Source: an uncultured Collinsella sp. (GTDB lineage: Bacteria; Actinomycetota; Coriobacteriia; Coriobacteriales; Coriobacteriaceae). From it: a stretch of DNA of 53,200 bases. Location: the NCBI GenBank assembly GCA_937925715.1, contig CALAMG010000001.1:1-53200 (forward strand), read 5' to 3'. Of the stretch, positions 6,459 through 16,744 are shown piece by piece. The notes beneath the pieces are model-generated. The model had not been told where the DNA came from and made no database searches. It saw only the letters and a program-made list of their open reading frames with translations. The first letter of the stretch is position 1. Every line of letters begins with the position of its first letter. A program made the position numbers and the translations under genes.

Positions 6459-8952
6459 GACCAATAAGAAACCCAAGGAAAAGGAGGCGGCGGCACGCAA
6501 GGGCAGGCTGCCCGTGCGCGGCGCGCATGCCCGCACGACGAGGCTCGAGGAAGAGGAGAAGAAAGTCGAGCAGGCGGCGCGCCGCAAGAGGCGCGCGCGA
6601 GCCGAGGCCAAAGACGTCCTTTCCGCGATCGGCTACGACGCCATGTACGCCGACGGGACCGCGCAGGTCGAGGAGGGCCTCTTCAGCCAGACCATCGAGT
6701 TCGGGGACATCAGCTACCAGTCCGCGCGCGAGGAGAACCAGCAGTCGGTGTTCGCGGCGATGAGCGAGCTCTACGACTACTTCGGCTCGGAGACCTCCGT
6801 GCAGCTCACCATAACCAACACTCCCATACCCGAGCGCGAGATCGGGCGCAAGCGCTTCTTCGAGAAGAGCGACCCGCGCGTCGACGAGTACGTCGAGGAG
6901 TACAACCGCATCCTCAACGACAAGATGCGCGAGGGGGTCTCCAACCTCGTGCGCCACCGCTATCTCACCTTCCTCGTGGGGGCGGACGACCTCGATGCCG
7001 CAGCGCCCAGGCTCGCCCGAACCCGCGGCGACTGCATGCAGACGCTCGCCCGCATCCGCTGCGAGGCGCGCATGCTCGACGGGGCAGAGCGCCTCGAGCT
7101 CGTCCAGTCACAGCTGCGGCCGAAAGCGGAGTTCACCTTCTCGTGGGACAAACTGTCCCAGCTAAGCGGGCTTCGCACCAAGGACCTCATTGCGCCCTCG
7201 GTGCTCGACTTCAAGCCGGACGGGCGCGCCGACTGCTACCGGGCGGACGGCACCTGGTGCCGCGTGCTGGTCTTCCGCGGATTTGGCAGCGATCTCGAGG
7301 ACGACTGCATCGCCAACGTCGTAGACCTGCCGATGCCGCTCAACGTCACGCTCCACATCCATCCCATGGGCAAGGCCGCCGCGGTGGCCTACGTGAAGAA
7401 GCGCATCGCCTGGATGGACAAGGAGGTCATCGACGAGCAGATGAGCGCGGTCAAGAAGGGCTACGACTTCTCCATCCTGCCTCCCGAGCTCTCGCACTCC
7501 AAGGAGGAGGCCGAAGAGCTCCTCGACCAGCTCCAGAACAAGAACCAGCGACTGTTCACCTACACGGGGCTCGTGTTCACCTACGCGGACACGGCAGAGG
7601 CCCTCGACCACCAGACCCGCCAGATCATGGCGGCGGCGCGCCAGCGCTCCATCGAGGTGGAGCCGCTTTCGTACCGCCAGCGCCAGGGCATGAACTCGAT
7701 CCTGCCTTTGGGGCTCAACCACGTGGAGGTTTCGCGCTACATGACGACCGCGCAGATCGTCATACAGATGCCCTTCGCCTCCCAGGAGCTCAACCAGGAA
7801 GGCGGCGGCTACTACGGCCAGTCCAAGCAGTCGGGCAACCTCGTCATCTGCAACCGCAAGAAGCTCGCGAGCCCCATGGGGTTCGTCTGCGGCAAGCCGG
7901 GCTCGGGCAAGAGCTTCAGCGTCAAGCGCGAGATCATGAACACTATCCTGGCCTATCCCGACGACGAGGTGATCGTCTTCGACCCGGCGGGCGAGTACGC
8001 GCCGGTCGTGGAGCCCGCGGGCGGGACCTGCATACGCTTCTCGCCGGACACCGACACGTTCATGAACCCCTTCGACCTCTCCGACGTCGCCGACAAGGCC
8101 AACCAGGCGCAGCTCGCCTTCAAGATCGACGCGATACTGGCACTCTCGAGCGCGACCATGGCAGAGGGGCGCGAGGGGCTGCCCGAGGCGGACAAGTCGA
8201 TCATCAGCCGCTGCGTGGAGCTTGCCTACATGCGCTGTGAGGGCAAGGGGCGCCTGCCCGTCCTCGGCGACTTCTACGAGCTGCTGCTCGAGCAGGAGGA
8301 GCCCGAGGCGCGCGACATCGCGCTTCGCTACGAGCGCTACGTGAAGGGGGCGCTTTCGTTCTTCAACCACCAGAGCAACGTGGGTTTCACCAACCGCATC
8401 ACCAACGTCGACTTCAAGGACCTCTCGCAGAACATGAGGGTCTTCGGCATGCTCACGGCGCTGGAAGCGGTGCGCAACCGCATGTACGCGAACTTCGAGC
8501 GCGGCGTGACCACCTGGCTCTACATCGACGAGGTGCAGAGCCTCTTCGGGCACCCGGCGATCATCAGCTACTTCTCCAAGTTCTGGGCGGAGGGCCGCAA
8601 GTTCAACCTGATCTGCACGGGCATCACGCAGAACTCGACCTACATGCTCGAGCACGAGGACGCCCGCAACATGGTGCTGAACTCGGATTTCGTGCTCCTG
8701 CACAAGCAGAGCCACCTCGACCGCAAGAGCTGGGTCGACCTGCTGGCCCTCTCGGCCCAGGAGGAGGGCTACATCGACGACTCGATCAAGGCCGGCGAGG
8801 GCCTCCTGGTGGCGGGAGGCGTGCGCGTGCCGCTCAAGGACGACTTCCCGAAGGGCGCGCTCTACGACCTGTTCAACACCAAGCCCGAGGAGATCGCCCA
8901 GATAAAGCGCGCCCAGGCGTTCGCGCGGGCCCGGGAGGGCGGCGATGCCTGA
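6442..8952 (+). CDS. VirB4-family conjugation ATPase
   Basis: 836 residues. A basic N-terminal tail is followed by the VirB4 N-terminal domain and a C-terminal ATPase with Walker A GKPGSGKS (about residue 484), a VFDPAGEY block, and Walker B YIDEVQSLF (about 694), plus the TQNSTYMLEHEDARNMV segment typical of TraE/VirB4 proteins. It powers assembly of and transport through the secretion channel at the membrane. The start overlaps prgI; the stop overlaps the start of the peptidoglycan hydrolase gene by 8 bases, so the three are translationally coupled. Confidence 0.93.
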   Translation: MLLFDKTNKKPKEKEAAARKGRLPVRGAHARTTRLEEEEKKVEQAARRKRRARAEAKDVLSAIGYDAMYADGTAQVEEGLFSQTIEFGDISYQSAREENQQSVFAAMSELYDYFGSETSVQLTITNTPIPEREIGRKRFFEKSDPRVDEYVEEYNRILNDKMREGVSNLVRHRYLTFLVGADDLDAAAPRLARTRGDCMQTLARIRCEARMLDGAERLELVQSQLRPKAEFTFSWDKLSQLSGLRTKDLIAPSVLDFKPDGRADCYRADGTWCRVLVFRGFGSDLEDDCIANVVDLPMPLNVTLHIHPMGKAAAVAYVKKRIAWMDKEVIDEQMSAVKKGYDFSILPPELSHSKEEAEELLDQLQNKNQRLFTYTGLVFTYADTAEALDHQTRQIMAAARQRSIEVEPLSYRQRQGMNSILPLGLNHVEVSRYMTTAQIVIQMPFASQELNQEGGGYYGQSKQSGNLVICNRKKLASPMGFVCGKPGSGKSFSVKREIMNTILAYPDDEVIVFDPAGEYAPVVEPAGGTCIRFSPDTDTFMNPFDLSDVADKANQAQLAFKIDAILALSSATMAEGREGLPEADKSIISRCVELAYMRCEGKGRLPVLGDFYELLLEQEEPEARDIALRYERYVKGALSFFNHQSNVGFTNRITNVDFKDLSQNMRVFGMLTALEAVRNRMYANFERGVTTWLYIDEVQSLFGHPAIISYFSKFWAEGRKFNLICTGITQNSTYMLEHEDARNMVLNSDFVLLHKQSHLDRKSWVDLLALSAQEEGYIDDSIKAGEGLLVAGGVRVPLKDDFPKGALYDLFNTKPEEIAQIKRAQAFARAREGGDA

Positions 8953-10519
8953 GAGCGCGGCGACATACTCGGACGGATCGGCACGGCTCGAGGCGGCAAG
9001 CCGCGAGCAGGCGCGTGCGCTCGGGATGGACGACCGGCCAGACGCCATCTCGGCGGGGATCGTGAAAGGATCGACCGAGCGCGCGGGCGAGGTGCTCTCA
9101 TCGAAGGGCGAATCTCCGGGGCGGGGCAGGGCGGACTTCGCCGAACCCTCCCCTGTCGGTGCGGGCAGGCCGAAGGTGAAATCCCGCCTCGCCGCCCAGG
9201 CCAAGGGGAACCTCAAGCGCGCGATCGCCGATGCCGCCGCGTCCGAGGCGGACGACTCCGAGGAGCTCTCCGGCATCGGACAGGCGAGCAACACCTTCCG
9301 CGGCGCACGCTCCGTCATCGCACGGCATTCCGCCTCCAAGAAGGCTACTGCCGCCTCGAAGCCTAAAGGCCCGCTGAAAGGGGCCGCAAAGCATGCCAAG
9401 GCGGGGGCCTTCGGTCAAGGCGCTGCCGCGAAGGCCCGGCATGCGGCCGTCAGCCAGGCATCTGCCGGGGCTGCGAAGGCTGCGGCATCCGCCGGCGGCA
9501 AGGGCGCGGTCGTGAGCGCGGGCTCGTCGGTTGCTGTCCCCGTGGCGGGCGTGCTCGCGGCGATCATGGCGTTTTTGCTCGCCGTGCTCGCAATCTCCCA
9601 GATCGTGAGCGCCCTTTTCGGGTTCTGGGAAAACGAGGCGTCCAAAGCCTCCCTCGAGGGGCTGCCGCCCTACATCACCTACGAGATGGTCGAGGAGGCG
9701 CTCGCGTGTCAGGAGGAGTACGGGCACCCCGCAGGATGCACGATCGCGCAGATCATCGTCGAGTCGGGGCAGGGCGACCACCTCTCGGGGCTCGCCACGC
9801 AGGACCACAACCTGTTCGGCATGAAGTGGTCGAGCTCGTATGCGCTGTGCGAGGAGGTCGCGGGGAAGAGCTCGTGGAGGACCGGCGAGGAGTACGGCGG
9901 CGAGCAGGTCACCATCACGGCGGACTTCATCAGCTTCGTCGGCGACGCGGAGTGCATCCGCTTCCGCAGCCGCGTCTTCCTGCAGGCCGATCGCTACGCG
10001 TCAAACGCGCTCATACGCGAGGCGATTGCGAACCACGACTCGGACAAGATGGCCGAGGGGCTCAAGGACGCGGGATGGGCGACGAGCTCGAGCTACGTCG
10101 AGAGCCTGAAATCCACCATGGAGACCTACAACCTCTACCGTTTCGACGGCATGAGCCTGGAGGACTTCAGGTCCGGGGCGGTCTTGGCAGATGCGATCGT
10201 CTCCGCCGCCTACAGCCAGCTCGGTGTCCCCTACGTGTGGGGCGGGACGACCCCGGGCGTCGGCCTGGACTGTAGCGGGCTCACCCAGTATTGCTACAAG
10301 CAGGCCGGCATCTCGATACCGCGCAACACCGAGGCCCAGTACGCGCAGGGAAAGAAGATCGCGCTCTCGGAGGCGCAGCCCGGCGACATCCTCTACCGCA
10401 TGGGGCATGTCGGCATCTACATAGGGGGCGACCGCTACATCCACGCGCCCCATCGGGGCGAGGTCGTGAAGATCGCAAGCGGGATCTCGAGCTTCACCTG
10501 CGCCCTGTCGTATCGATAG
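8945..10519 (+). CDS. Bifunctional conjugation peptidoglycan hydrolase (glucosaminidase + NlpC/P60)
   Basis: 524 residues. A long cytoplasmic region rich in Ala, Lys and Ser comes first (1-190), then one membrane helix (about 195-225), a glucosaminidase-like domain (about 246-396; AQIIVESGQGDHLSGLA and DHNLFGMKW), and an NlpC/P60 peptidase (about 419-523) with catalytic Cys443 in DCSG, His488 in GHVGIY and a third polar residue in the HAPH segment. Such VirB1-like enzymes open the cell wall locally so the channel can cross it. The gene overlaps virB4. The alanine-rich cytoplasmic part is unusually long and may contact the ATPase. Confidence 0.9.
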   Translation: MPESAATYSDGSARLEAASREQARALGMDDRPDAISAGIVKGSTERAGEVLSSKGESPGRGRADFAEPSPVGAGRPKVKSRLAAQAKGNLKRAIADAAASEADDSEELSGIGQASNTFRGARSVIARHSASKKATAASKPKGPLKGAAKHAKAGAFGQGAAAKARHAAVSQASAGAAKAAASAGGKGAVVSAGSSVAVPVAGVLAAIMAFLLAVLAISQIVSALFGFWENEASKASLEGLPPYITYEMVEEALACQEEYGHPAGCTIAQIIVESGQGDHLSGLATQDHNLFGMKWSSSYALCEEVAGKSSWRTGEEYGGEQVTITADFISFVGDAECIRFRSRVFLQADRYASNALIREAIANHDSDKMAEGLKDAGWATSSSYVESLKSTMETYNLYRFDGMSLEDFRSGAVLADAIVSAAYSQLGVPYVWGGTTPGVGLDCSGLTQYCYKQAGISIPRNTEAQYAQGKKIALSEAQPGDILYRMGHVGIYIGGDRYIHAPHRGEVVKIASGISSFTCALSYR

Positions 10520-10534
10520 ACAAGGAGCAAGAAG

Positions 10535-11242
10535 ATGGACAAGAAGACGAAACTGATGGCCATATGCGCCGCGGGCGCCGCAGCGATCCTGATAGGGGCA
10601 GGGCTCGCGCGTTGCGCGATAGAGCCGAGCGAACCCGAGGCCGTCGTTCCCGTAGAGGAGCGAAGCCAGAAGATAGAGAAGGCGGACGAGTCGCTCGCGG
10701 GCTATGCGGGCACCACCTGGGAAAGCGAGGACGGAGCGTGCACGCTCACGCTTTCCGACTCGACGATCGTCGAGTCTGGAGAGGCCGGGGTGCAGGTGAT
10801 GTACTACGAGGTGCTCTCAGAGGAGTCCGCCGACGCTGGCGTCTCGGCGCAGATATCCTTCACGCGCTCGGCGGGTGAGGCCGCCTCCCAGACACTGCTC
10901 TCCATAAGCGATGCGGGAGGCCGAAAGAGCATCTCCTGCGACGCGTTCTCGCTGTCGAAGAACTACCTCATCGCCGAAGGCTCCGATGCCGGGCTCGAGC
11001 TTGCCGCGCACCCCTCTGAGCTAAACGACCTCCTCGATGCCGAGGATCCCGAGATCGCCTCCGCCATCGCGCAGAGGGCGTCGATCGCATCCCCGACGGC
11101 GACGCTCGCCACCTGGGACGGCGAGGTCTACATCGACTGCAACGAGGACGTCCTCACAACGTCCTTCCACCTGAACGACGCAGCATCGACGATCGTTCAG
11201 CTCTCCCTAGACCGCGTGAGCGGGGAGCTGAGCGCGCTATGA
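10535..11242 (+). CDS. Membrane-anchored extracytoplasmic protein of unknown function
   Basis: 235 residues with an N-terminal signal-anchor (LMAICAAGAAAILIGAGLA, residues 7-25) and an acidic exterior domain. The Cys after LAR does not fit a good lipobox, because Arg is at position -1. The middle part (GYAGTTWESEDGACTLTLSDSTIVE) resembles small lipocalin-like or beta-rich domains that report on the cell envelope, but no family was recognised. It lies between the hydrolase and the VirB6-like gene (16 bases from the former, ATGA overlap with the latter), so it is probably an extracellular part of the mating channel. Confidence 0.6.
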   Translation: MDKKTKLMAICAAGAAAILIGAGLARCAIEPSEPEAVVPVEERSQKIEKADESLAGYAGTTWESEDGACTLTLSDSTIVESGEAGVQVMYYEVLSEESADAGVSAQISFTRSAGEAASQTLLSISDAGGRKSISCDAFSLSKNYLIAEGSDAGLELAAHPSELNDLLDAEDPEIASAIAQRASIASPTATLATWDGEVYIDCNEDVLTTSFHLNDAASTIVQLSLDRVSGELSAL

Positions 11243-12243
11243 GGCGGGTGGCGACGATGATCTCAGACAGGCGCTTCCGCATCGCGTTCGCCTCCACCTT
11301 GCTCTTCGCGACGCTCATGCTCGTCCCGGCGTCTCCCGCCTACGCGAGCATCGCCGACGACGTGAACGCATGGCTCGCCGGGCTTCTGCGGGATGCGTGC
11401 AATTGGATGTTCACCAACCAGGTGGCGGTGCTCTCGAGCATCGGCTACGAGGGCATCATCGGCGCGGACTTCTCGCAGATGCTCACGACCGCAGGAGATG
11501 TCTCCATGTACGACATCGCGCGAGGGGTCTGGGACGCCGCAGTGCTTCCCATCGGATGCGGGGTGCTCGGGCTGGTGTTCACGGTGAAGCTCATCCAGAT
11601 AAGCCAGCGCATGGACGGCAACGCCTCCTTCCCCGGCGTGAAGGAGGTCGTCTTCCTGCTGGTCTTCTTCGCGGTGTTCCTGTTCCTCATACAGAACAGC
11701 TTCGAGCTCATGGAGGCGATCTACTCGGTGGTGGGGCTCGCCATCGACCGCACGATGGCGCTTTTCGGCGCGGGCGGCGCGATGGACCTCTCTGCCGTGA
11801 GCGTGGTGACCGAAGACGACGACGTTCCGGCCCTCATCGCGCTGCTCCTGGTATCCGTCATCAGCTGGGTCGTGGTGCTCGGGGCCTACATCGTGGCGCT
11901 CGTCGTGTGCTGGGCGCGCGCCATCCAGCTCTACGTCATGGCGGCGTTCGGCCCGATCCCGCTCTCGCTCATGGCGCTCGACGACACGCGCCAGATAGGC
12001 ATCGGCTACCTGAAGAACTTCACCGCGGTGTGCCTGGCGGGGCTCATCATCCTGATCCTGCTCGTCGCCTTCCCGCTCATCCTGGGCGGGCTCACCGGGG
12101 CGAGCACCTCGACGGGAACCCCCATCGACGGCATCGCGACCGGGCTCACCTACGCGCTCCAGTACCTGGCGATGTGCGTGCTTTTGATCCTGTCGCTCGT
12201 CAAGAGCGGCGCTTGGGCGCGCGACATCGTATCCGGGGTTTGA
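11239..12243 (+). CDS. VirB6/TrbL-like channel protein
   Basis: 334 residues: a cleavable signal peptide (FASTLLFATLMLVPASPAYAS), then about six membrane helices (for example VVFLLVFFAVFLFLIQ, ALIALLLVSVISWVVVLGAY, LAGLIILILLVAFPLILGG). The sequence ARAIQLYVMAAFGPIPLSLM is the most typical TrbL/VirB6 segment. These proteins form the inner-membrane part of the DNA channel. The start overlaps the preceding stop (ATGA). A 128-base noncoding gap follows. Confidence 0.8.
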   Translation: MRRVATMISDRRFRIAFASTLLFATLMLVPASPAYASIADDVNAWLAGLLRDACNWMFTNQVAVLSSIGYEGIIGADFSQMLTTAGDVSMYDIARGVWDAAVLPIGCGVLGLVFTVKLIQISQRMDGNASFPGVKEVVFLLVFFAVFLFLIQNSFELMEAIYSVVGLAIDRTMALFGAGGAMDLSAVSVVTEDDDVPALIALLLVSVISWVVVLGAYIVALVVCWARAIQLYVMAAFGPIPLSLMALDDTRQIGIGYLKNFTAVCLAGLIILILLVAFPLILGGLTGASTSTGTPIDGIATGLTYALQYLAMCVLLILSLVKSGAWARDIVSGV

Positions 12244-12371
12244 TCTTGTCGGAAGGATCTCTGAAAGGGGGTGATCGCCTTGGACGGCTGAGGGGCTTTC
12301 GACGGTACGGACAGGCAGGCGGGCTTCCACATCGACAACCGCCTGCGAGGATGCAAAGAAAGGGGCATGGA

Positions 12372-12848
12372 ATGCCTGAGAAGAAGAACACCTACCTCAC
12401 GCTCCACAAGAACTTCGTGCGGACCGACATCGAGTACACCGACCGGGAGACCGGAGAGGTACGCACCTTCAACTCCGTGACGCTGCCGAAGGGCACGGTG
12501 GTCGACGGGGTTGACGTGAGCTACTACCAGTTCAGCCCGATGTTCGTAAACGAATCCCGCTACCGCGGCGAGAACTACCGCGACATCCCGCTTCTGACGG
12601 ATCGCGAGGTGTGGCTCAAGAAAAGCGTGCTCGACGAGGACGGCCAGCCGGTGCTCGACGAGCGAGGAAAGCCCGCCAAGGACATCGTGCGCGTCATGCC
12701 GGCGCAGATCAAGGAGGCGCTCGACCGCAACCGCAGCGAGTACCTGCAGAGCCTCTCCGAGAAGGCGCGCGGCGCGCGCGAGGGCTCGGAGCGCCTGGGA
12801 AACGGCGATAGGCGCGCCGCCCAGAGCCGCGAGAGCATCGCGATGTAG
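12372..12848 (+). CDS. Conserved conjugation-operon protein, possible DNA-binding
   Basis: 158 residues, ATG preceded by AAAGAAAGGGGCATGG. The protein is charged and soluble, with a beta-rich first half (YLTLHKNFVRTDIEYTDR, TFNSVTLPKGTVVDGVDVSY) and a helical C-terminus (QIKEALDRNRSEYLQSLSEK). I do not recognise a named domain with confidence. The position between the VirB6-like gene and the surface-protein gene, and the small polar composition, suggest a single-stranded DNA-binding or accessory role in transfer. This is inference only. Confidence 0.6.
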   Translation: MPEKKNTYLTLHKNFVRTDIEYTDRETGEVRTFNSVTLPKGTVVDGVDVSYYQFSPMFVNESRYRGENYRDIPLLTDREVWLKKSVLDEDGQPVLDERGKPAKDIVRVMPAQIKEALDRNRSEYLQSLSEKARGAREGSERLGNGDRRAAQSRESIAM

Positions 12849-12865
12849 GAGGAGGTGCGCGAGAA

Positions 12866-15800
12866 ATGAAAGAGAAGACGATGGAGAGGATAACCTCCTC
12901 GAAAATCGTGCGGGTCGCCATGGCGATGGCGCTCGTGCTGTCCGTCGCCATCGTCCCGACCAAGGCATATGCCTCCGGGAACGTGAACGTCTCGATCGGC
13001 AAGAGCATCCCCTATGCCGGATACGAGACGACCCAGATGAGCGCCAACGGCAACGACGCCTACTGCATCGAGCCGTCGCGCTCCACGCCCGATGCGGGAA
13101 CCTATCCGACGAGTGAGGCGGGAGATCTGGCGGCGGCCATGTGGTTCTCCTATGGGGCACCCGGCTTCGACGCGTCCATGTGGCCCAGCTCCTGGTACGA
13201 CGGAAGCGGCATGGACGAGGACAAGTACCGCGTGGCGAGCCACATCCTGCTCTCGTACGCCAACCTGGGATCTGCCGCCGAGGCGACCTACGGCACGAGC
13301 GCCGAGTTCGCCTCCTGGGCGGAGCGCGAGATCGCGGGCGACGTGTGGAGCCAGGTCAACGCACGTGCGAACGAGGTCTCCACGGGATTCTCGGCCATCA
13401 GGATCCATGCGGGATCAGACGCCCAGACGCTCGCCAGCTTCACGTGGGAGCGCGGCGGCGTGAAGATCGCCAAGGTCGATGCGCAAGCCGGCGCAGGCGA
13501 GCAGGGCGACGCCTCGCTCGAGGGCGCCGAGTTCGCCATCGTCAACGCATCGGGGATGAACTCCTACGTGAACGGCCACAGCTACGCAGACGGCGAGACG
13601 GTCATGACCATCTCCACCTCCTGGGACGGCTCGGCCTACACCGCGCAGACCGCGAGCGACGCGCTGCCGTGCGGCACCTACCGCATCGTTGAGGCGAACG
13701 CTCCGGAAGGCTACCTTCCCTGGGAAGGCGAGCTCGGGTTCGCCATCGAGGGCGACGGCCAGGTCGTCGACCTTTCCGGCGACCCCGTGCATGACGACGC
13801 GATACGCGGCGGCGTGCAGGTGACCAAGGCCGACGCGGAGCTCGGCGAGTCCGAGGCGGTCGGCGGGAACGGGCATGCAGCAGAAGGCGTCGGCACGACG
13901 CTCTCCGGCATCGAGTTCGCCATAACGAACGCCTCCGAGAACAAGGTCCTCGTAGGCGATGCCTGGTACGAGCCGGGCGAGGTCGTCGCCGCCATCGAGA
14001 CCGAGTGGGACGAGGAAATCGGCTCCTACATCGCGAAGACCGCGCCCGACGCGCTGCCCTACGGCACCTACACCATCCAGGAGACCGCGACCAACGACTC
14101 CTACCTGCTCACCGACGGCGAGCCGAAGACCTTCGAGATCCGGACCGACGGCCTTGTCGTGACGGCGGACGCGGAAGGCGGCGAGCTCACCTTCTACAAC
14201 CAGGTCGTCCGCAACGACCTCAAGCTCTCCAAGAAGGCCGAGGACACCAACGCGAGCCTGCAGGTTCCCTTCGCCATCTCCAACGTGGCGACCGGCGAGA
14301 CGCACGTGCTGGTCACCGACCGCAACGGCCAGGCTTCGACCGAGGCGAGCTGGAACAGGCACACCGCCAACACCAACGGAAACGACGTCCTGCTCGAAGC
14401 CGACCGCATCACGGCCGGTATGATGGACCCGTCGGCGGGCATCTGGTTCGGGCTGGGCGAGGACGGCTCGTCGGCTCCCGCCAACGACGCGCTCGGCGCG
14501 CTGCCGTACGGCCAGTACACGCTCGAGGAGCTTCCCTGCGAGGCGAACGAGGGCTACGAGCTCGTGACCAAGGCCTTCTGGATCGAGCGCGACTCCGGCG
14601 TGGCGGAGGCCGTCTGGATGACGCTCGACGACCAGGAGGGGCCGAGGATCGGAACGCGGGCAACCGAAGTGGCCGACGGTGACCAGATCGCCCAGGCAAA
14701 CGAGCAGACGACGATTGTGGATACCGTCTACTACGAGAACCTCGAGTTCGGAGGCACGTACACCCTCACGGGCACGCTCATGGTCAAGTCCACCGGCGAG
14801 CCGCTGCTCGACGCCGAGGGCAATCCCGTGACCGCCACCAAGGAGTTCACGGCGAACAACACGAACGGGTCGGTGGACATCGAGTTCACCTTCGACGCGA
14901 GCCTGCTCGCGGGCGAGGACGTCGTGGCCTTCGAGAGCCTCGTGAAGGATAGCATCGAGGTAGCAGTCCACGCAGATATCGAGGACGAGGGCCAGACGGT
15001 CCATTTCGTCGACATCGGCACCACGGCGGCCGACGCCGCCGACGGCGACAAGCTCGTGACGGGCTCCGAGGTCATCATCGCTGACGAGGTGGCCTTCGAG
15101 GGTCTGACCCCTGGAGGCTCTTATACGCTCGAGGCGACGCTGATGGATGCCGAGACGGGCGAGCCGCTGAAAAGCGGCGAGGGGCTTCTCGCGACTGACG
15201 TGGCCGCGACCGTCGAGTTCACGCCCGAAGCTGCCGAGGGTACCCAGACGGTAGAGCTCTCATTCGATTCCTCCGGCCTCGGCGGTCACCGCCTGGTGGT
15301 GTTCGAGAAGCTGCTCGACGCCGAAGGCACCGTCCTCGCGGTGCACGAGGATATCGAGGACGAGGGCCAGTCCGTCACGGTCGTCGAGATCGGCACCACG
15401 CTCGTCGACGCCGCCGACGGCGACCACATGGTCGAGAACGGGACGGTCACCGTCGTGGATACCGTCGAGTACAAGGGGCTCGTCGCAGGAGAAACCTATA
15501 CTGCCCACGGCACCATCATGGACAAGGCGACTGGCATGCCCCTTGAGGACTCGGAAGGCAATCCGGTGACCTCAACCGCGGAGTTCGTGGCGGAAAGTTC
15601 TGAGGGAACCGTAGAGATCACCTTCGAGTTCGATGCTTTCCAGCTCGAGGAGGGCGCCTCCCTCGTGGCGTTCGAGGAGGTGCTCGACGTGAACGGGAAC
15701 GTCATCGCGGTACATCAGGACCTCGAGGACGAGGGGCAGACCGTGGTCGTCGACAACCCCGAGACTCTCGGCACCCCCTACGACAAGACGGGAGGCGACC

Positions 15801-15934
15801 TGCTTCCCGTATGGGTTCTGATCAGCGCCTTGATCCTCTGCGGCGGCGCTGCGGGCGCATACGCGCTTCGCGGCCGCATCCGTCGAAACGCATCAGTTGG
15901 CGAGGGATCCACTGACGAGGGTCCCGAGAAGTAG
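12866..15934 (+). CDS. VaFE-repeat, thioester-type cell-surface adhesin
   Basis: 1,022 residues, ATG at 12866 behind GGAGGAGGTG. A signal peptide (ends TKAYAS) is followed by a thioester-type domain (about 40-195; YCIEPS carries the candidate Cys), two Cna-B/SpaA-like domains (about 200-310 and 315-450, each with a GAEFAI/GIEFAI core), and three tandem repeats of about 122 residues (about 596-965) with VaFE signatures VAFES, VVFEK and VAFEE and the repeated DIEDEGQ. The end has a sortase-like PYDKTG (971-976), a membrane helix and a charged tail; the motif departs from canonical LPxTG. A sortase follows 69 bases later. Such proteins form covalently strengthened fibres for adhesion; here it is probably cargo or a mating-pair adhesin. 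Confidence 0.85.
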   Translation: MKEKTMERITSSKIVRVAMAMALVLSVAIVPTKAYASGNVNVSIGKSIPYAGYETTQMSANGNDAYCIEPSRSTPDAGTYPTSEAGDLAAAMWFSYGAPGFDASMWPSSWYDGSGMDEDKYRVASHILLSYANLGSAAEATYGTSAEFASWAEREIAGDVWSQVNARANEVSTGFSAIRIHAGSDAQTLASFTWERGGVKIAKVDAQAGAGEQGDASLEGAEFAIVNASGMNSYVNGHSYADGETVMTISTSWDGSAYTAQTASDALPCGTYRIVEANAPEGYLPWEGELGFAIEGDGQVVDLSGDPVHDDAIRGGVQVTKADAELGESEAVGGNGHAAEGVGTTLSGIEFAITNASENKVLVGDAWYEPGEVVAAIETEWDEEIGSYIAKTAPDALPYGTYTIQETATNDSYLLTDGEPKTFEIRTDGLVVTADAEGGELTFYNQVVRNDLKLSKKAEDTNASLQVPFAISNVATGETHVLVTDRNGQASTEASWNRHTANTNGNDVLLEADRITAGMMDPSAGIWFGLGEDGSSAPANDALGALPYGQYTLEELPCEANEGYELVTKAFWIERDSGVAEAVWMTLDDQEGPRIGTRATEVADGDQIAQANEQTTIVDTVYYENLEFGGTYTLTGTLMVKSTGEPLLDAEGNPVTATKEFTANNTNGSVDIEFTFDASLLAGEDVVAFESLVKDSIEVAVHADIEDEGQTVHFVDIGTTAADAADGDKLVTGSEVIIADEVAFEGLTPGGSYTLEATLMDAETGEPLKSGEGLLATDVAATVEFTPEAAEGTQTVELSFDSSGLGGHRLVVFEKLLDAEGTVLAVHEDIEDEGQSVTVVEIGTTLVDAADGDHMVENGTVTVVDTVEYKGLVAGETYTAHGTIMDKATGMPLEDSEGNPVTSTAEFVAESSEGTVEITFEFDAFQLEEGASLVAFEEVLDVNGNVIAVHQDLEDEGQTVVVDNPETLGTPYDKTGGDLLPVWVLISALILCGGAAGAYALRGRIRRNASVGEGSTDEGPEK

Positions 15935-16003
15935 CCGGGTCCCGGTCGATCGAAGAGGGCGGGGCGGCGATGAGCCTCCCCGCCCGTCTTCCTGGAGGTT
16001 CAA

Positions 16004-16744
16004 GTGAGCACAAATATCAAGCAGCGATTTGCAATCATGGTGGCGGTGACAGCGCTGGTCGGTGCTGCGGCGTTGGGGTTGTGGCTCTTCAGCATTCATG
16101 ACAGGGCGGCAGATGTAGACCCCTCTCCTATCTTGGCAGATGCTTCGGGAAGCGATGCGGCATCCGATGGCGCCCCGACGGTCGACTGGGAATTCTGGCT
16201 GTCGGTGAACCCCGACATCGTGGCGTGGGTGAGCGTCCCGGGGACTGATATTGACTATCCGGTGGTACAGGCGAGCGCCGACGATCCGACCTTCTACCTC
16301 GACCACGACGTCTACCGCGGCTGGAACCCCTACGGATGCCCCTACCTCGACGCCGGCTGCGCGGGGCGGGGAATCGACAGCCCGCTCGCTCTCATGTTCG
16401 GCCACCACATGAACGACGGCAGCATGTTCTCGGCATTCGCGAACTACTCGGACAGGGGGTTCGCGCAGGAGCATCAGGAGATTCTCCTGCAGACACCCGA
16501 GAGGGACATTCGCCTGAATGTCATCGCGGCGGACGTCGTGGATTCGAACGCTGAGCACAAGCGCCTGGAGTTCGCCGACGACGGAGAGCTCGGCTTTTGG
16601 CTCGAGAGGCTGCTGGCCGAAGCGGACGTCGTGCTCGACGTCGACGTTGAGGCGGATAGCGTCAAGGCGTTCTGCACCTGCAGCTACGGCAGGTGGAACG
16701 GGCACGAGAGGACGATAGTGTATGCGCGGGAGGAGGTGGTGTGA
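16004..16744 (+). CDS. Class B-like sortase
   Basis: 246 residues, GTG start behind CTGGAGGTTCAA. One N-terminal membrane helix (about 8-30) is followed by the sortase core: WVSVPGTDIDYPVVQ, DPTFYLDHD, catalytic His134/135 in FGHHM, catalytic Cys226 in TCSYG and an arginine in HERTIVYA. The class B signature (NPDIVAWVSVPGTDIDYPVVQ) is clear. It should attach the preceding VaFE protein to the cell wall or to fibres. The stop codon overlaps the start of a 43-residue membrane protein (TGATG). Confidence 0.9.
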   Translation: MSTNIKQRFAIMVAVTALVGAAALGLWLFSIHDRAADVDPSPILADASGSDAASDGAPTVDWEFWLSVNPDIVAWVSVPGTDIDYPVVQASADDPTFYLDHDVYRGWNPYGCPYLDAGCAGRGIDSPLALMFGHHMNDGSMFSAFANYSDRGFAQEHQEILLQTPERDIRLNVIAADVVDSNAEHKRLEFADDGELGFWLERLLAEADVVLDVDVEADSVKAFCTCSYGRWNGHERTIVYAREEVV